The notes: generated from the letters alone by a model not told the origin. Positions 44,101 through 55,925 are shown, counted from the stretch's first letter. The stretch is 64,000 nt of DNA from Climacium dendroides (GCA_950106755.1 OX467083.1:22625029-22689028), one strand, 5' to 3'. Numbers and translations: made by a program.

Positions 44101-46182
44101 GCGAGTCTTACGCATGGCAGTGAACAACGTCTATGGCAAGTGGAGACAACTGACATGTCCCTTTTGGGGACTCAGTAGTTTAGTTGTAAGGAGCATTTGC
44201 CTTATGCAACGGCAGATGATGTGTGCATTGTCATTGTATACATTACAGGCTCCATTCCTTTTTGCTAGATTGCAGCCCTTTGAAGTTGACCTCGTCCATA
44301 AGACCATCATGGAGGAGATTCAATTAATTAAGGAGGGCAGAGAAGAGAAAGTGATGGTCCCCATAATGCAGTGGGTGCAAAATGTGCGCATTCGTGCATT
44401 ACAAGACCTAGCACGTGACTTTCCCCACGAATTCCTGAATTGCTGGACGACACTTGTGAAAGACGACTGGGTGCAGCAGGCAAAGTTGTGGGCCGAGGTT
44501 CTGCGCGCACGTGAGGACTTGGACATGGGCTAGGTTGCAAACTCAAATGCACCAAAGTGGGCGACGAAGATGACGGCCACTCGCCAGAAGATCATCGATG
44601 TAGTGCAGTCTATGCAGAAGGCGATCAAAGAGGATGAGTCAACCGTGTGGGCAGAGTACGATGCTTCTACCATTCCAGCAGGCCCGGTACATATTGACAA
44701 CGTAGAGGTTGTGAAACCCGGAGATGTTGGTGGGACGTGTCTGTTAGACGCTTTCACCATCACGCAGCTACGAGCAGAATTGCAAGTTGATGACATATCA
44801 ACACAAGACTTGGTCGTATATCAGCTCCCTACGTCATGCACACCCTTGAATGGGGTCTCACTATTTTCTAAGGATCCCGCACATTTCGAAGAATGCTTAC
44901 ATGCAATCCATGGCACACCTCGTTGCCTTGCGGAGGACTTCTCAGAGCTTCAGAACATGGAAGGGACGAAGGAAGCCAACACTCCCATCGTGGAGGCCAA
45001 GATGACGGAAGAATTCATCCAGAAACCAGCTACTGTTTCGGATATTATCCATCCCAAAAGCATTACTTTCCCCCCTCTCCCCAGTGAGGAGAGTAATTCA
45101 ACCTTTTTGTCGAGGTCGTCAATACAGAAAACGTATGAGCAATTCCAAATAGAGGCCCTCATGGAAGCGCTGCCAAGATATTGAAAAAATTCATAGCCTG
45201 CTTATTCCGAGTCGTGAAACACTGACAGTTTGTTTTCGAAACACTGACTTCTACTGTCTAGAAGACTGACGTATTCAATGAATGCAGGAAGGGCACAGGC
45301 GACCATGATTCAGGATATATTAACTTCTATGGGGGAAATGTAGACTCACTACCTGTCCCTGTTTGTCAACTTCAAGACCTGTGAAAGAGTAAACAATATT
45401 TGGGTCAGAACATTATGGAACTCATGAGCCGCCATCTCTGGTGGAGCTTGGCACCAGAGACTCGTTGCCATGTGTACATTGCATCATCATTCATGCAGGG
45501 CCCACTAATGCGAGCATGGGAGAAGCACACAACTGAGGCGCTTGTAAAATGGGGACAGGATTGCCTCATCCCCTCCCATTTTTACAAGACATGTCCAATG
45601 AACATGGAAGTGCTCGTTCCATACATTAGTTCTTTGCACTGGTCCCTCTTCATTTTCAAAGAGAATGGGGTGTTCCACTTTGATAGTGCCAGCATCCACA
45701 ACTCTCCAGCAGAAAGGGAATATGTTCGTCAGGTATGGAAGGTGTGGCAGCTCTTGCACGAGTCTCCAATAGGAAGACTATCCTTGGCGACTGAGGTTCG
45801 CACGTTTCGTCAAAAAGGAAATTATGAGTGCGGCCTCTTTGTTTTGCGCTTCATAGAGTTGTACGTCCGCATATACCATGGACATGGGCGAATTCTGGAT
45901 ATTTTAGAGGCAAATGACAGGTTCCAGGTTGAGCTGTTGGTATCAGCTGCACCAGCCATGATGCAGAAGAACGTCATAGCAGTTGTGGCGGACGAGCTTA
46001 GCCAATTGTCCAAGACAAAACAGTACGACACCCCTTTCCGAGTAATGTATGCAATGAGGCTATCTGAGTCTCCTCCAGAAATGTGGGAACGCCAGAAATG
46101 TTCAGGCAACAGCAACCCACAAAATGTTATGGCAGCGCTGTTTCGTACAGGAGTGGAACCTCAGTGTCACGAGACTCCCTAA
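41150..46182 (+). pseudogene. Zinc-finger/Ulp1 protease gene, copy 2, with in-frame stops
   Basis: Exon model: an upstream exon within 41,163-41,405; then 41,514-43,362; 43,556-43,895; 44,028-45,177; 45,288-46,182. Phases agree at 43,362/43,556 and 43,895/44,028. The protein parallels copy 1: zinc finger C-x2-C-x13-H-x5-C at 41,715-41,786, LLPYPDQGLG after it, then WTGNYEGNHALYHYW, EACLWDWCPIW and the C48 domain. In-frame stops: TAG 42,100, TAG 43,060, TAG 43,664, TAG 44,531, TGA 45,382. The last donor has changed: copy 1 reads CCAAG|GT, copy 2 reads CCAAG|AT at 45,178. The stops lie at different codons from those in copy 1, so the copies decayed independently after duplicating. No frameshift was found in the aligned exons. 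Confidence 0.8.
45288..46182 (+). CDS. Ulp1/C48 SUMO-protease domain exon, copy 2
   Basis: Catalytic residues are present: His in SLHWSLF (45,637-45,639), Asp in FHFDSAS (45,682-45,684), Gln (45,811-45,813) and Cys in NYECGLF (45,829-45,831), with the same six-residue Gln-Cys spacing as copy 1. The domain itself is open from 45,385 to the TAA at 46,180. A TGA at 45,382 and the lost splice donor upstream mean it is unlikely to be made as part of the full protein. Similarity to copy 1 is strong around the active site and in the QKNVIA and PFRVMY segments near the C-terminus. Confidence 0.85.
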
Positions 46183-47271
46183 ATCCAAAGTAGACTGCGA
46201 AACCTGAACAATTTGTCCTACATCATAGTAGAGTGTTGGTGCACTCATTTTAGCCAGAACTATTTGTCGAAAGTGTGAGGACATTCCACGAACTTAGCCC
46301 AAGATGCTAAAATGAATGAATTTCATTTTGGAGGATGTAATGCAGGCGGTAGGATCCCACCCATTAGATCAGCCAATAGTGAATGCCAAGCTTGGATGAA
46401 CGTGATTTCACCTGTTTAGTTGATTCCAAATGATCTCACTATATTGGCTACGGTTTTGCATTAAGTATACTACTAGCATGCATCCTGCTGTGGAGGAACG
46501 GATGGTCTCATGCTTTGGAAGTTGTAGTCACATGTGGACCTAGGAGGAGCACAACGTAATTCAGGCAATTAGGTTACCCAATACAACATTGACTTATATG
46601 GCACAATGCACATTGCACGTGTTAATAATGCAGGAATTGTGTCCTATTTGGAATATTGGCCGAAGGAGACATGGAGGTAATAGAAATTCATTTCTGACCC
46701 TAGAACACATTGTCGCGCAAGATGAGAGACTCTACTGAATTTTTTCACGAAGAATGAATTTAGAAATTTCTTTAAAGATCTGAGACACAACAATGTACTC
46801 GGAGATCGGTAAGACCCTGAAACACTGTAGAACACCAATTCCTGCATACAATGTTCCCATTTGACCTCCTTTATGCTACCATCGGTACCTACCACGTTGT
46901 GCATGAAGAAGTCATGTATGTCATGTTAGTCGAACATATTCCTTGACTCCCTACATATACTACCTGACACCATCTTTGAGATACGTTTCATAGGTCTACG
47001 AGAGAGGTGAAAGCAAAAAGCCTTTAGGAAATTTCCAATGGTTTGGGCAGAACACTAATAATGAGAAGTACATTTCGGATGTAGTCACCCAATTGTGACA
47101 TTGGAATGCTGTACAAGGCAACCTACACCCCAAGGTCATTCAATTTTGCAAATTATAACTCCTCACAAGAACTGAATGTTTCAGAGAGAGGAATCCAGCG
47201 TTCTAACAATCTTTCTATAGCATATGTACTGTGGTAGTATGGGAACTTGTAGAAGATAAGTTGACCACGTA
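46183..47271. other. Convergent intergenic region
   Basis: Lies between the 3' end of copy 2 (plus strand) and minus-strand coding remnants. The 86-codon minus ORF at 46,644-46,904 is unrecognised, and no repeat was identified. Confidence 0.35.
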
Positions 47272-47753
47272 TTAGTGCGAAACATTGTCCCTTGAATCGA
47301 GACTCTGCATGAAAATGGTACCATTGACAAGTGTGGCCGTCAAATTTCCTTCGAATGTCTTGTGTATTGTCACACGATATTCATTGGTGTCGTTAACAAA
47401 GCAGATAACGTGGTTGCTGACGCGCTCTCCGTAATTTAGGGATGATGTATGAGGCTCAATAGGCTTTGATGAATACACCACCGGCCCTTGCTTACACACC
47501 CCGTTGACACGTACAATGGTAGATTGTACTTCATGATCTTCTTCATAGCCTGTACAAAGAGCAGCTCGCCTAGTACCATGGAACGAATTGCTGAACGCAC
47601 CATGCAATTTGTAGGATCCATCTGACCAAAGCATAACCTAGCAAGAGCTGGATACATCGACATATTGTCAATGGTATAATCTACGAATTTGGCTGGGTTA
47701 TAGCATTTGACATCATGATAATCATAGTCACCCCAATGCAATTGCACATTCAT
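47272..47753 (-). pseudogene. Unrecognised coding remnant with one frameshift
   Basis: Two overlapping minus-strand frames read as one protein if joined near 47,630. The first (from 47,753) gives [17 protein letters not shown] and [15 protein letters not shown]. The second continues [34 protein letters not shown] and VICFVNDTNEYRV. Codon-like composition over about 160 residues suggests a real former gene. It lies 490 bp downstream of the MULE transposase on the same strand, so it could be a captured gene or another element gene. I do not recognise the family. Confidence 0.45.
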
Positions 47754-48243
47754 CCAATTCTAGTGTCTTGCCATCTCATCCACAGAACCCTTCAATTCAA
47801 CTACGAGACTTCTTTTCCTCATAGGCCACTTGTAAGCAGCAAACAAAAGAATGTGTGCCGAAGAGTTTTTCACGTTCTAACGCTTGCGTGGATGTGTAAT
47901 TATCCTGAAATTTCTCCCTACTCATACATAACAAGTTCTCAATGCCATCGAAAGCACTATGAAAGACTTTAAAAGACGCCAAAATGCAAGCGATGATGGT
48001 AGTTCAGAATTCTACATACTGTCACTGATGCGTATTGCGTGTTCATATACAAGAGTGCCAATATATAACAAGACTAATTCATGAGGACAAGACAGTAATG
48101 CTGCACGACACGGTATCAGAAGCCAGAATAGAAGAAAAACTTGCTACAAAATTGAAGACTACATCAGTCCGTGATATCAGCAATGTCTATACATGGCTAC
48201 TATCATGAAGGCAAGTTCTGTGGTATTGTCTAGAACACTCCAA

Positions 48244-51200
48244 TCACGTTGGTGAATCAGAACCCATCCTAAGTCTCCGAGAAGCCGGTGGCCTTGTACT
48301 TCGCTCCAACATATCCTTCAATCGACTCAGCCGCATCCCCAAGCCATCTTGCACAACATGAAACACTGGATTTCTTTGCGCTGGATGGATATGTCCAGCC
48401 TCCATCTCGGCAACCAGTTGTTTCATCTTCCCCCACGACCGATTGAAGTCTGCATGAAGGTGTTCCATAAGAACAACATTGTGGCCTACAAAATCCAACA
48501 TATCTCTGGCTTGCATTTGTAATGTATTGTACAGGTCTATAGGAAGTGGTGGTGTAGGACATTGTGATGCTGGGCGGAGTGGCAAATCCATAACTGCAGA
48601 CCATTCCCTAAACATGGTAGTTGTTCCTGAAGATCTTGCAGGAGATAGTAACTGTTCTAAACCTACCGCAGCGGTCCCCTTCAATGCCCCGATATACCTA
48701 GCAACTGTACCCTCCGCCAATTGTGGATGTAGCAACCTCAAGACCTTGACTTTGTGCTTGCAGAGGTTCCCTTTCTGGGAGTGCACACAATTGCAAGTGG
48801 CCCAGAGCTCTGTAGGATTGTGCACAACATATTGAATATGTCGATGGCTCCTAGATGTCACATAGGCTGGCCCACCATCCCACTCTGGCAATGTCACGTC
48901 ACTATCCGGAATGTCTCTGGCATATATGAGTGCAGCAATGACAATCCCTCGCTCCTTCCGGTTGTCCACAAATCTAAACCGTTTCCTCACTCAGACGTAC
49001 CAATAGTGCGTGAGGACGTCCCCTGTGAGGACATGAATGCACCAATCGACGCGACGTCTTGTGAGGCGACTTTTCTCAGCCTTCAAAACCGACTTCATGT
49101 AGCTGTGGTAGTTCTCTACTACGGCATTAGTGTCTTGCCCAGCGTACGATAGATTCCTATTCCCAACTACCCACATGTGAACCTTCGATAGCCATTGTTG
49201 TCTTACGTAGTCCCAGAATTCATTTGCAACAGGGTAGGCGCGTTCCAGTTCCTGTAACTTCCGAGCTGCCCAACAAGAGGCCCCATCTCCTGATGGGGAA
49301 GTTCGATCATACATAACAGAATTAAGACCCTTCATGATTTCAGCTCGTACTACAGCGTTCTGAATTTTTATGCACGCTTGTTTTTGCCAAGCCCTATGCA
49401 CATGCCAAAGACAGAGGAAGATTGCCGTCACCGGCCAAACAATCCTGCATCGTCAAAGAACTATCCAGTTAGTTCCTTATGCATGGCACGCGCGAACGCA
49501 AAATGGTTGATGGAAGTTCATGACGGCGTGGACAAGAGTGTCACAAAGTATTAAAGCAGCACAAGAGGTCTCTATGAAGCTGAAACACCTGTACATAACA
49601 TACCCTAAACCCTAAATCCAAAGCAAATACAATCCAAGGTACTCACCGCAAGCTATTGATTTCACCCTGGGCACAATCTACAATAAAGGCAGCTGGCTTC
49701 CAATTGGGATGTTCTCTCTTCAAGGTATTGTCCAATGCCCTCATCCAGAGAGTGAGGTCTTCTTGCCCAGCACGTGACGTCAAAATGAATGTGATAGGAA
49801 TTCCATTGTGCCACTCGTCAAACACCATCATTGTATACAATGGAAACTGAAGAAGGCAATCAATGAAGTAGTTACCATGCTGTCCTCTGCAATTCGCTGA
49901 CAATGATCAAGAACAGTAGCACTGACAAGGGCGCAAAGTCACCCAAGCGAAACACTGTACTAAATAAACATACCTTCTTCTCATTTGTTCCAAATGTTGC
50001 ATCAATCGAAACCGCTCCCTCATGTCCAAACTGCAACATCATCTCACGTTGCCAAGGCATTTGGATACCTACAGTGAAAGGTATGTTGGATGGGGTCAAT
50101 ATACCCTGGACGGGTACACCTGTTTCTTGGTAGAAGAAGACACTCGCTTGATTCTCTTGTACCCACAACTGCACACTTTTGGCATCATCTCGGTGAAGCA
50201 TGTATGTCTCTCGGGCTACTTTCGTGGCCAAGTTCCGCACATCACGTTCATGGAGGAACATGTCACGGCTCAGTTCCTTCCCATCTCTGAGAGCGTCCTT
50301 GACCACAGCGATGTGCTTGGCCATAATTTGTGGCACGCTGTGTCCATTTCTGAGTAGTTTCAGAACAAAATCCTTTATTTCTACAGAGAGATGCCATGAA
50401 AACGCACTGCGGTCCCCAGAATCCTGCAAGCCATGGCATTGGACCCGTGCTTCATTAACATGGTCTACCTCAAAGACACAAATCTCAGTGACATGTGGAA
50501 GTAGGTAAAGAAATTTCACGCTAAAAGATGCCAGACATCCCCTCTTTAACGACCCTCCCCATTGCTTTAATGAATCTCGCTTCTTCTTCGTGACATTGTT
50601 TGCAGAAGTAGTGGGAGGACCTTGGCCACCGGCCGTCCCATCCGCAATTATGTGGTCAGTGGTGCAATCTGCCATTACAACAGTGTTCAATACGACACCA
50701 TTGCCAGTCAATGTAGAAATGTGGGCCACTACGTCTCTGCTACCCATCTCATCAGTGTTTCGAACTTGAGAAGGGGTTGCGTTCACCACATTTGCACAGA
50801 CGAAGGCACTGTTTTGCAGCAATGTAGACATCTCTACTTCCATAGACTTCTGCTCACTTGTAGAAGGTAGCACGCCATGATCACTTGGTCCAAATGCCAA
50901 GGGGACTTCTCCGTCTTTAATTTTGTGGTTGCATCCGGAAGGAAGGACATTGAGGTCAAGGTTCACAATGGCCTTTGCTAGTGTTATGACCTCCGTTTTC
51001 CCTGTGTGAGAACTTGTGGACAAGGCTGACTTCGCTCGCTGTACACAGCTAAGCGGCTTTGCCTGAGTTTCCTGGACATTGTCAACAGAGGTGCAAGGAA
51101 GACAACCTCCGGACTCGAAAGCCGGCACCGGCGAGTTCAAGTCAATGTCCCCATGCCTTTGCATTGACTGAACAACGCCATGGAGGGAGGGCATTACTTC

Positions 51201-52152
51201 ACCTTCACCTGAAACACAGACTTCTCCATTCTTCACCTTCTGAGTACATCGTGGTTTACCGGTGTCTCTTGTTGTTTCACCAGCGACACGCTGCTTTCTC
51301 CTACAGTTAGGCTGTGAAGACCCGCCTTCCGAAGCCTCAGGATTCTTACCACTTTGGCTACCATCTACAGCAGGTTTCTTCTTCCGTATGCGCTTTGGTT
51401 TACACGCCACTGGCACTGCAGGGTCCGCTGGAGTACATTTCTTCCGCCCCCTTTTTTTCTTTACTATGTCTGATTGTACACTAGCATCTGCATGAGGAAC
51501 TGTTTTCTTCCGTGAACGTCTAGTTCTGGTATTGGTCGAAATTAGCAACTTTGGTTTCTATTTGGGCAGCAATAACGAGGTAACCGCCTTTATCTTTCCA
51601 CTGTGGTCCTCAGGTCCGTATTGACAGTGGTAACTACAAAATCAAAAACCCAAAGCAAATACAGTTATAAGCCACAGAATTGAAGTTGAAACACTAAGGC
51701 AAGAAGGGCAAGAAATGAATCTCTTGAAATCCTTACCGAGTGGATTCCTTGGACGCAGTTGCAGTCACCCTGAAAGTGCCGAGTTCCCTCTCTGGCTTAG
51801 TGCAGATCTTCACATACCTACACATCACGTGACCATTGGTATTTTCCATGCCATGTATGAAGTCGTCCACTCTACTAGTGGGGATGAAACACTGCTGAGC
51901 TACGACGACATCTTTTCTGCGATTTCCCTCGTATCGGCGAACAAGTTGTGTTTCACGCAAATCCCAGAGCAAGTCCGATATACAAATCGAACCCTCTGGA
52001 GGATGTTGCACCATGGCTTCAATGCCGGCAAGCTGCTCTTGGAATTGGTCCTTCAACATTGCAATGTAAGATGCAGTACCTTCGAATTTAACGGTAGAGC
52101 TTGTCTGCTTGACAAAACCAGGGACACAAGATTGGAGCTTTGAATGCGTCAT
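48244..52152 (-). pseudogene. MULE transposase (DDE + SWIM), four exons, two in-frame stops
   Basis: Exons (minus strand): 52,152-51,737; 51,633-49,974; 49,846-49,647; 49,444-48,244. All junctions are GT-AG and the exon sum is 3,477 nt, exactly 1,159 codons. The ATG at 52,152 follows a TTTGTAGTTCAG acceptor-like site, so a 5' non-coding exon is likely. The N-terminal half is basic (KKKRGRKK, KRIRKKK), probably nuclear and DNA-binding. The transposase core has the first Asp in SIDATFGTN, the second in FIVDCAQGEI, the LCLWHVHRAW motif typical of MULEs, and the Glu in NAVVENYHSYMK. A SWIM zinc finger follows (ATCNCVH, then LCKHKV). Stops: TAG 51,558-51,560 and TGA 48,991-48,993. No frameshift was found. 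It cuts and joins element ends in active relatives; this copy is probably dead. Confidence 0.85.
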
Positions 52153-52329
52153 CTGAACTACAAAACCGAATCCCACTACTACTAAAACCAGTACCTACAT
52201 TAGTACTTGGTTTTCCGAACTATAGTAATCACAAGGCATGATTACCATGCACATTGTAGTCTGAAATGACAATCTTCTACGAAATAATTATATTATTGCA
52301 TATAGTGCACTAATGAACTTTGTTAACCC

Positions 52330-53210
52330 TGAAGGCACCAAATGCACCCAAACAGTATACCCTAACCTGACATTGCGACCCAAAACCCTAGTTTTCTCAA
52401 GCACTGAGTATGATCTCTACCTCTTCATCCCATTCGCAACATAAGCAAATACAAATTCCACCATCCATTGACATGTCAACCCTAAACAATATTCTTCTTA
52501 AGAATTCAATGTGCTCTCCAGCTGTCTATCACCAAACTTGTAGACAACTACTCATGGATTCCCCCCCACGTTGATACTTCGACCAGAAACAATACTCTTT
52601 GAAAGTGTAGAGTGTGCTATCCAGCTCTCAAGCCCTGAAGGCGGCATAATCAAATGGACAAGCATAACTAGACATTCCACCCACTAACAGTATTCTGCTG
52701 TAAAAGCCTGAATGCGTTCCGACCCACAATAAATTCGACAATGAGCTCACATTCAGACAAGAAACAGTAATGTTCTCAATCACAGAGTATACTATCCACC
52801 TCTTTATACCATAGGCTGACACAACCACAGAAGGACTGCACCTTCTGTTGATGTTTCGGACAACAACTCAATACTTCTGAAGCAAAGATTATGCTCTCCA
52901 CCTGTCAAAACCTGAAGATGGAACAATGAAGCAGAAATTGCAGCTTACACTAACATTCCAACTAGGAATACAATTCTTGTCAAGTATAGAGAGTGTTCTT
53001 CACTTGTCAAACCCTAAAGGCAACACAAATCAAACAGAAATTGCACCCTACTCTCACATTTCGCCCTAAATTTTCATTTTTCTTAAGCATAGAGCGTGCT
53101 CTCTACCTCTCCAACCCTAATGGCGCCAAAAGCAAACAGAAATTGCAGCATCAGTTGACATTTGCAACAGAGAAAATATTGCACTAGAGCATACACAACT
53201 CTCTAAATTT
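52330..53210 (-). repeat. Diverged subterminal tandem repeats, about 105-120 bp
   Basis: A motif set recurs about seven or eight times: AACCCTAAAGGC.., AAACAGAAATTGCA, a TGACATTTC.. stretch, and TAGAG.GTGCTCTC.AC. Examples start near 52,480, 52,625, 52,905, 53,020 and 53,115. It occupies the 5' leader side of the MULE gene, where Mutator-like elements often carry subterminal repeats or binding sites. Confidence 0.65.
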
Positions 53211-53540
53211 GAAGCCCATAGCACCCAACTGAATTCTCACCGTAAACTACAATTTGAAACTCGTTTCCTAGTCTTCCACTACTTCAAACCCTAAAACCGC
53301 TAGCCCTCATGCTTCTATGCCCAAACTAGAAAAGACTCTCCGCAGCAACCACCCTAAACCACCACCTTCAGCATCATCTCCACATCGAACCCTAAACCGA
53401 ACCAGAAACAACCCGCAAAAGAGAATGAAAATGGCCAAAGCTTCCCAAACACTGAAACCCTAGCCGCCTGAAACCCTAGTACTACCGATGGATTCCTGGG
53501 TAAAACACTACACTATCGCGAAACATAAGGCCAAAACACT

Positions 53541-53666
53541 AATAGTGTTTTGAATCACAAGGCCATGTGCTATTATGCATGGGGCATGCCTCATGCCACC
53601 ATGGCCATGGGTACCGCATGAGGCATGCCCATGATAGCACAAGGCCTTGTAATTCAAAACACTGTC
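53541..53666. repeat. Long hairpin near the right terminus
   Basis: The arms AGTGTTTTGAATCACAAGG and CCTTGTAATTCAAAACACT pair and continue inward through GGGCATGCCTCATG and CATGAGGCATGCCC, with few mismatches and a loop of about 20 bp. It could be a small foldback insertion or a small-RNA-forming structure. Non-coding. Confidence 0.8.
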
Positions 53667-53774
53667 ATCAGAGTTACCAGCAGGGTAAATTCCTAGGGGA
53701 CAGTTGGAACCGCTACCTGTCAGGTGGGTCGCAGGCATACCAGTACGCACCAGATTAAGTCACGAGGGGCCAGG

Positions 53775-54110
53775 CTCTTAATGAGCCGCAAAAAGGAGGG
53801 TGAGAAATAGTGTTCAGCAGTCCAAACATGGCTTATTATTTTTTTACTGAAATAATAAGCCATGCATGAACCACCTAGAATTGCATTTCAGAATGACACC
53901 CCTTTCTAGAAAGGGACGCCATTGGGTATAGGGACGCCATTGGGTGCCTCTCCCTTAAATGGTTAGTGGTTCTTAAATGGTTAGTGGTTCTTAAATGGTT
54001 ATGATGTACATATACTTGTCATTTCAGGACATAAATGTAGCTCTAAAGTACATTGTAACCATTTTAGAACCACTAACCGTTTATGGTATTCCTACCTTAC
54101 TTCCCCATCC
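53775..54110 (-). repeat. Right terminal inverted region of candidate giant MULE
   Basis: Inverted counterpart of 28,349-28,500. It contains two extra hairpins: 53,828-53,865 (ATGGCTTATTATTT and its complement) and the foldback at 53,955-54,080. It also has a local duplication of CCCAATGGCGTCCC. Removing the foldback restores continuous similarity to the left end (CCATAAGGGA). Outside it the similarity fades near GGATGGGG. Confidence 0.6.
53955..54080. mobile_element. Small foldback MITE
   Basis: The ends TAAATGGTTAGTGGTTCT and AGAACCACTAACCGTTTA are complementary. The left end is followed by a second partial copy of the same motif. The corresponding left terminus at 28,378 is uninterrupted, so this is an insertion. 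The TA at both edges may be the target. Confidence 0.7.
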
Positions 54111-54166
54111 ATACCTAACCTCACTATATTAAAATTAAGTCTATTTAATTTTCAAATTTCAATTAA

Positions 54167-54763
54167 GAGCATCTCCATTCTTGCAGAAGAAAGGGTCATG
54201 GCCTGGCATATGTTGAGTCTGGACACTTTTATTTCCCCCACCACAAGTGCCAAGTTAAACGTAGTTACCCTATCCACAGGCAAAAACCTAGTTTGGTTGC
54301 CATCTTGAAGAGCCTGGTCACTAATTAGTGTTCTTCTATTTTTATCAGAGGATTTTTCTATTCTTATCAAAGGATTTTTGTCATGGCTTGTTTTGCATAC
54401 TTGATTTGGTTTAAGAAGTCAAAAAAAGAGTAATGGATGGCTACAGTTAATTTGGGAGGTACAAGGTCTTAAGGAAAAGAGCATAGTGGGCAATTTGAGG
54501 TGTAATTTTAAGATTCAAAAAATAACAATGAATAACAACAAAATATTTTATAAAAAAAAATCACAACAAATCCTTTGTAGAAAATTAAACATTAGGATCT
54601 TTAGTTTTCTATGCTCAAATTTATAAAATGGTATACATTTTAAAAATAAAATATCTTCATTTAAATAAAAATGTTTAAAAAATTATTTTGAGTCCCACAT
54701 CCACATATAAATGTAGGGATTACAATAGAAACTCTCTTTTACATGATTACATTGTATGTAAAT

Positions 54764-54816
<53 letters not shown>

Positions 54817-55134
54817 TTATATATAGAGAGAGAGAATATATATAATTAGATACATATTTTAATATATATTCTCATATACACACGCGTACATATTTATTGA
54901 AACTATTTCTAAGTATGTCTCCTACACTTTAAAAATGTTCATTCAATTGACATTTTATTTGATGTTGTTTGTTTTGGTTTGTGTTTCTCTCTATGCTTTT
55001 GAAATGTAAGGGGTGAAATGTGATGAGTGGCATCTAAAGTGTTCATTCAATTGACATTTTATTGGATGTAAAAGTGCCCAAGCTCAACACATGTTGGGCC
55101 GGGACTCTTTCCCATGCAAAAGTGGAAATGTGAC
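54167..55134. mobile_element. PIF/Harbinger-like element
   Basis: The left end GAGCATCTCCATTCTTGCA has inner sequence AAAGGGTCATGGCC and TATGTTGAG, which pairs with CTCAACACATGTTGGGCC and GACTCTTTCCCATGC near the right end. TTAA borders both sides. The interior is AT-rich and contains a TA microsatellite. The ends are diverged, so the element is old. Confidence 0.6.
54770..54815. repeat. (AT)n microsatellite
   Basis: An uninterrupted AT dinucleotide run of about 46 bp, followed by a short GA run. Confidence 0.95.
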
Positions 55135-55619
55135 TTAATTGAAAAAAAAAGTAAATAGAAAGAAGTAGAGAATGATTCAAAATACTAAACTGTCAAGATT
55201 TTTGTTTATGGAATTGAAAAATGCCAATCCCAATGGTTGTAATGCTGTAATAAACAATCTACAACCAATGTTTTTATTTTTTTTTCAAGAATATTGAAAA
55301 TTGTGTTCAATAATGAACTTCAAAGTTTATTTTAGAGTAGAAATTGCATAACTACTACAAACTCAAACAATCCTCATAACTTTCATCTCATTAATAAAAA
55401 TGGAATGATTCAAATCTTTTCACATATATATAAGTTTAATGAACCAATTTTAAATTTTATTTCTCAAAAAAGTAAAAAGCTCGCCATAAATGTACTTGCG
55501 ACTATCTCAATACTGAAGCTTATATTAATGAAGCTTAAATTAATGATATATGGATGAACTTAGTAGTTGAGGTCTCTAGAGAGGAAAACGAAGCCTCTCT
55601 AAAGGCTGTTATGAAGGGT

Positions 55620-55925
55620 ATCAATCCTCACTGCAAGATGCTAAACCTAAGCCATGGAGTAGGACAAGTAGGGTGAAAACACAAGCTTTATATGCTAGGT
55701 AAAAATCCATGAATTTTTTTTTCACACATGAAAAAATTTGCAAATTTTGAATTCATCATATTTGCAATGAAAGATTTCAAATTAGCTAAAGAGAGGTCAA
55801 GATTATACCCTAAACATAGCACAAAATAGAAAGCAAGATTTTGCTTTTCTCCTTGGAAAATTTGCATTTTCATCCTACTAGTCCCACTTCATTCGTGGGT
55901 CAGGTTTAGCATCTAACATCCTCCA
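55620..55925. mobile_element. MULE-type MITE, divergent subfamily
   Basis: The left end (AAGATGCTAAACCTAAGCC, AGTAGGGTGAAAACACAAG) pairs with the right end (TTTGCATTTTCATCCTACT, CAGGTTTAGCATC). The interior has TTTGCAAATTTTGAATTCAT and AAATTAGCTA, as in the elements at 22.6 and 27.3 kb. Confidence 0.6.
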
